This document shows, in pieces, positions 61,245 to 64,000 of a stretch of 64,000 nucleotides of DNA. A model generated the notes under the pieces. The model was not told where the DNA came from. It saw only the letters and a list, made by a program, of their open reading frames with translations, and did no database searches. How positions within the stretch are numbered: the stretch's first letter is position 1; each line of letters starts with the position of its first letter. The DNA lies in assembly GCF_014207985.1 (NCBI RefSeq), contig NZ_JACHMI010000001.1:4323001-4387000 (forward strand). Reading direction: 5' to 3'. Source of the stretch: Nonomuraea rubra. Lineage in GTDB: Bacteria; Actinomycetota; Actinomycetes; Streptosporangiales; Streptosporangiaceae. A program made the position numbers and the translations under genes.

Positions 61245-62420
61245 ATGACGAGCCTCGACGACCTGAGGATCATCGACGCGGCGACGCTGTTCGCCGGTCC
61301 CTCCGCCGCCATGATGCTGGGCGACTTCGGCGCCGACGTGATCAAGATCGAGCACCCCCGCCGGGGCGACCCCTCGCGCGGGCACGGTGCCGCCGGCCTG
61401 TGGTGGAAGACGCTGGCCCGCAACAAGCGCGCCGCGGCCGTGGACCTGTCGCGGGCCGAGGGGCAGGAGATCCTGCGCCGCCTGGCCGAACGGTCCGACG
61501 TGCTGATCGAGAACTTCCGCCCCGGCACCCTCGAACGCTGGAACCTCGACCCGCAGGACCTCCTGGAGCTCAACCCGCGGCTCATCGTGGCGCGGATGAC
61601 CGGGTTCGGGCAGTTCGGGCCGATGGCCAACCGGCCGGGGTTCGGCACGCTGGCGGAGGCCATGAGCGGCTTCGCGGCCATGACGGGGGAGCCCGACGGG
61701 CCGCCGACGCTGCCGCCGCTGGCCCTGGCCGACGGCATCGCGGGCCTGGCCATGTCGTACGCGATCATGGTCGCCCTGCACGCCCGCGAGCGGACCGGTC
61801 GCGGGCAGGTCATCGACCTGGCCATCATCGAGCCGATCCTCGGCCTGCTCGGGCCGCAGATGAGCATCTACAAGGCGCTCGGCCTCGTCCAGCAGCGCAC
61901 CGGCAACCGCTCCAGCAGCAACGCGCCGCGCAACACCTACCGCACCCGCGACGGCCGCTGGCTGGCCATCTCCACCAGCGCGCAGCCCATCGCCGAGCGC
62001 GTGGTCACCCTCGTCGGGCGGCCCGACCTGGTCGAGCAGCCGTGGTTCGCCAGCGGGCACGGCCGGGTGCAGCACGTGGACGAGCTGGACGAGGCCGTCG
62101 CCTCCTGGATCGCCGAGCGGGACGCCGCCGAGGTCATCGCCAGGTTCGAGGAGGTGCAGGCCGCGGTCGCGCCCATCTACGACGTCACCGACCTGGCCGA
62201 GGACCCGCAGTACGCGGCGCTGAACACGTTCGTGGAGGTGCCCGACGCGGAGTTCGGCACGCTCACCATGCAGAACGTCATGTTCCGCATGTCCGAGACG
62301 CCCGGCGAGATCCGATGGCCGGGGCGAACCCTTGGCCAGGACACCGACGAGGTGCTCGGCGAGCTGGACTACCCCGCCGAGCGGATCGCCGCCCTGCGCG
62401 AGGACGGGGTGATCGCGTGA
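61245..62420 (+). CDS. CaiB/BaiF-type (family III) CoA-transferase
   Basis: This 391-residue enzyme should move CoA between carboxylic acids. Family marks are MMLGDFGADVIKIEHPRRGDPSR near the start, NKRAAAVDLSRAEGQEILRRL, and the catalytic Asp163 in LALADGIAG. An earlier ATG at 61185 would add 20 atypical residues across the promoter and is rejected. The stop overlaps the CitE-type gene (GTGA), so the two enzymes form one pathway: activation of a hydroxy-dicarboxylate, then cleavage. Substrates such as citramalate, malate or itaconate are possible. Confidence 0.92.
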   Translation: MTSLDDLRIIDAATLFAGPSAAMMLGDFGADVIKIEHPRRGDPSRGHGAAGLWWKTLARNKRAAAVDLSRAEGQEILRRLAERSDVLIENFRPGTLERWNLDPQDLLELNPRLIVARMTGFGQFGPMANRPGFGTLAEAMSGFAAMTGEPDGPPTLPPLALADGIAGLAMSYAIMVALHARERTGRGQVIDLAIIEPILGLLGPQMSIYKALGLVQQRTGNRSSSNAPRNTYRTRDGRWLAISTSAQPIAERVVTLVGRPDLVEQPWFASGHGRVQHVDELDEAVASWIAERDAAEVIARFEEVQAAVAPIYDVTDLAEDPQYAALNTFVEVPDAEFGTLTMQNVMFRMSETPGEIRWPGRTLGQDTDEVLGELDYPAERIAALREDGVIA

Positions 62421-63361
62421 GCCCGCTGCTCCCCGTGACCTGGCTGTACGTGCCCGGCGACCGGCCCGAGCGGTTCGGCAAGGCCGTGGAGTCGGGTGCC
62501 GACGTGGTCATCATCGACCTGGAGGACGCCGTCGCGCCCGTGAAGAAGGACGAGGCCCGGCAGAACGCGGTCACCTACCTGCGCGACCGGCGCAACAGCG
62601 GCGGCGTCGAGGTGCACGTGCGGGTCAACGACCCCGCCACGGCCCGCGGGCGCGACGACCTGGCCGCCGTCGGGCAGCTCGCCGACGCCGTACGGCTGCC
62701 GAAGGTCGAGTCGGCGGCCGTGCTCGACACGCTCACCGGCGCGCCCGCGTACGCGCTGCTGGAGTCGGCGGCCGGGATCGTCGCGGCCAGGGAGATCGCC
62801 GCGCACCCGCGCGTGGCCGGGGTGGCGCTCGGCGAGCAGGACCTGGCCGCCGAGCTGGCCATCACCGGCGAGCAGGCGCTGAACCACCTCAGGCTCCAGG
62901 TCGTCCTCGCCGCCGCCGCGGCCGGGCTGCCACCGGTGCCCATGTCCGTCTACCCGGACGTCAAGGACGAGGCCGGGCTGCTCGCCTCCTGCCGGGCGGG
63001 CCGCGCGCTCGGGCTGTTCGGCAGGACCGCCATCCACCCGCGCCAGATCCCCGTGATCAGGCGGGCGTTCCGGCCGACGGAGGAGGAGGCCGCCAGGGCC
63101 GCCGAGATCGTCGCCGCGGCGGAACGGGCCGAGCAGGCGGGCATCGGCGCGGTGGCGCTGCCCGACGGCCGGTTCGTGGACGCCCCGATCGTCGTCAGGG
63201 CCCGCCGCACCGTGGACCTGGCCCGCCGCCTCGCCGACCCGCCCCCGCCACAGTCCCCGCCCCCGACCCCGCCACAGTCCCCGCCACAGTCCCCGCCGCA
63301 GTCCCCGCCGCAGTCCCCGCCGCAGTCCCCGCCCTCGTCCCCGCCGGGAGCCGGCGTCTGA
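62417..63361 (+). CDS. HpcH/HpaI-CitE type lyase (malyl- or citramalyl-CoA lyase-like)
   Basis: This 314-residue (beta/alpha)8 enzyme has YVPGDRPERFGKAVESGADVVIIDLEDAVAP, the Arg in VRVNDP, metal ligands Glu in LLESAAGI and Asp in GEQDLAAEL, and GRTAIHPRQIPVI. It probably splits the CoA ester made by the preceding enzyme into acetyl-CoA plus a keto or aldehyde acid. The last 40 residues are a PQSPP-repeat tail not found in the typical family and likely disordered. GTG overlaps the upstream stop. Confidence 0.9.
   Translation: MSPLLPVTWLYVPGDRPERFGKAVESGADVVIIDLEDAVAPVKKDEARQNAVTYLRDRRNSGGVEVHVRVNDPATARGRDDLAAVGQLADAVRLPKVESAAVLDTLTGAPAYALLESAAGIVAAREIAAHPRVAGVALGEQDLAAELAITGEQALNHLRLQVVLAAAAAGLPPVPMSVYPDVKDEAGLLASCRAGRALGLFGRTAIHPRQIPVIRRAFRPTEEEAARAAEIVAAAERAEQAGIGAVALPDGRFVDAPIVVRARRTVDLARRLADPPPPQSPPPTPPQSPPQSPPQSPPQSPPQSPPSSPPGAGV
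63241..63350 (+). repeat. 12-bp-type tandem repeat coding for PQSPP tail
   Basis: Copies of CCGCAGTCCCCG / CCACAGTCCCCG run in tandem near the 3' end of the CitE-type gene. Slippage could change copy number without breaking the frame when whole units are lost or gained. Confidence 0.8.
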
Positions 63362-63417
63362 CCATCGGCCGAGGGCCGTTCACCCCCAGCACAACCCCCC
63401 ATTGGAGGTCATTCGCC

Positions 63418-64000
63418 ATGGGAATCGCCGTATGGGCGCTCATCGCCTACATCGCCATCATCGTCGTCTGGAACGGCGTGCTGAAACGCAACATCGGTGA
63501 AGCGATGCTCATCGGTTTCGCGGGCGTGTGCCTCTTCGGCGGCACGAGCTTCCTCGACCTGGCGTGGGCGGGCATCGCCGACGCCATGGCCGAGGAGGTC
63601 GTCTTCGCCGCCCTGGCCTTCGTCTTCATGGGTTACCTGCTCACCAGGCTGGGCCTCATCCAGGAGCAGGTTACCGTACTGAACTCGATCTTCGGCAGGC
63701 TGCGCGGCGGCGCGGGATACGTCTCGACCTCCGCCTCCGCGCTGCTGGGCGGCCCCTCCGGGTCGGGCTCCGGCATCTCCGCGTCCGTCGGCTCCGTCAC
63801 CATCCCCTGGATGATCCGCTCGAACTGGCGGCCCGACCTGGCCGCCTCGCTGGTGGCGGGCAATGCCGGGCTGGGCATCTCGATCCCGCCGAGCTCGTCG
63901 ATGTTCCTGCTGCTCGGCTCGGCCGCCGTGGCGCCCGTGCTGATCGCCGACCAGCTCTTCGTGCCCGCCCTCGTGGGCGGGTTGTGGACGGTGGCCTACC
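63418..64000 (+). CDS. TRAP transporter large permease (DctM type), 3' end outside window
   Basis: The first 194 residues of a polytopic membrane protein are visible. It reads MGIAVWALIAYIAIIVVWNG, then helices and LTRLGLIQEQVTVLNSIFGRLRGGAGYVS, GGPSGSGSGISASVGS and LGISIPPSSSMFLLLG, typical of DctM-like TRAP permeases. TTGGAGG precedes the ATG. It probably imports the acid that the CoA-transferase and lyase process, driven by an ion gradient. The binding protein and small subunit should follow downstream. Confidence 0.85.
   Translation, partial: MGIAVWALIAYIAIIVVWNGVLKRNIGEAMLIGFAGVCLFGGTSFLDLAWAGIADAMAEEVVFAALAFVFMGYLLTRLGLIQEQVTVLNSIFGRLRGGAGYVSTSASALLGGPSGSGSGISASVGSVTIPWMIRSNWRPDLAASLVAGNAGLGISIPPSSSMFLLLGSAAVAPVLIADQLFVPALVGGLWTVAY

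Noticed and set aside
63241..63350. Possible CRISPR-like array
   Set aside because: The units are contiguous 12-bp coding repeats without spacers. No CRISPR array or cas gene is present in the window.

Overview
This is high-GC actinobacterial chromosome. It carries a complete Pup-proteasome locus, GTG/TTG start codons, TANNNT-type leaderless promoters and a DmdR/IdeR iron box. Gene order and content suggest Streptosporangiales (Nonomuraea-like), but that is inference. No rRNA, tRNA, CRISPR array, insertion sequence or prophage was seen.

Region 1 (1-23108) is the protein-turnover neighbourhood. It holds dop (cut by the window edge), pup, prcB, prcA, pafA, two tandem-FKBP lipoproteins, a SufR-like regulator, a DUF3291 protein, a DUF3866 protein, pafB, pafC, a small membrane protein, tatA, tatC, a lipid kinase and a HelY-type helicase. 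Between pup and prcB sits a block on the opposite strand: a DinB2-type polymerase and a four-gene sugar ABC transporter. That block splits the usual pup-prcB-prcA order.

Region 2 (23109-33457) is accessory. A strong terminator is followed by a 38-residue Cys/Arg/Trp-rich peptide gene with a strong ribosome binding site, a long hairpin, an ABC exporter and a TetR regulator. Then come an RNB ribonuclease, a STAS protein without a phosphorylatable Ser, a pair of membrane proteins of unknown function, and a siderophore-interacting protein under an iron box.

Region 3 (33458-43978) has a secreted pectate lyase with a ricin-type domain, a GH36 alpha-galactosidase, and a four-gene operon (substrate-binding-like protein, TelA, substrate-binding plus vWA protein, XpaC-like protein). 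After it lies a decayed stretch with an 18-bp-period repeat and two divergent broken genes, then a membrane-ACT fusion protein.

Region 4 (43986-54612, minus strand) is the most interesting part. Nine tightly overlapping genes encode a cytoplasmic GH127 beta-L-arabinofuranosidase, a complete oligopeptide ABC importer, a proline-iminopeptidase-like hydrolase, an Xaa-Pro aminopeptidase and a DapA-family enzyme resembling pyrroline-4-hydroxy-2-carboxylate deaminase. Together they read as one pathway for importing, de-arabinosylating and degrading hydroxyproline-rich glycopeptides from plant cell walls (inference). The pectate lyase and alpha-galactosidase fit the same lifestyle.

Region 5 (54755-64000) is mixed: a P-loop kinase-like protein, a membrane/F420-type fusion, a UTRA GntR regulator, a TIGR04222 membrane protein, a HAD hydrolase with an unknown partner, an XRE-DUF5753 regulator, and the start of an organic-acid cluster (FCD GntR, CaiB-type CoA-transferase, CitE-type lyase, TRAP permease) that runs off the window.
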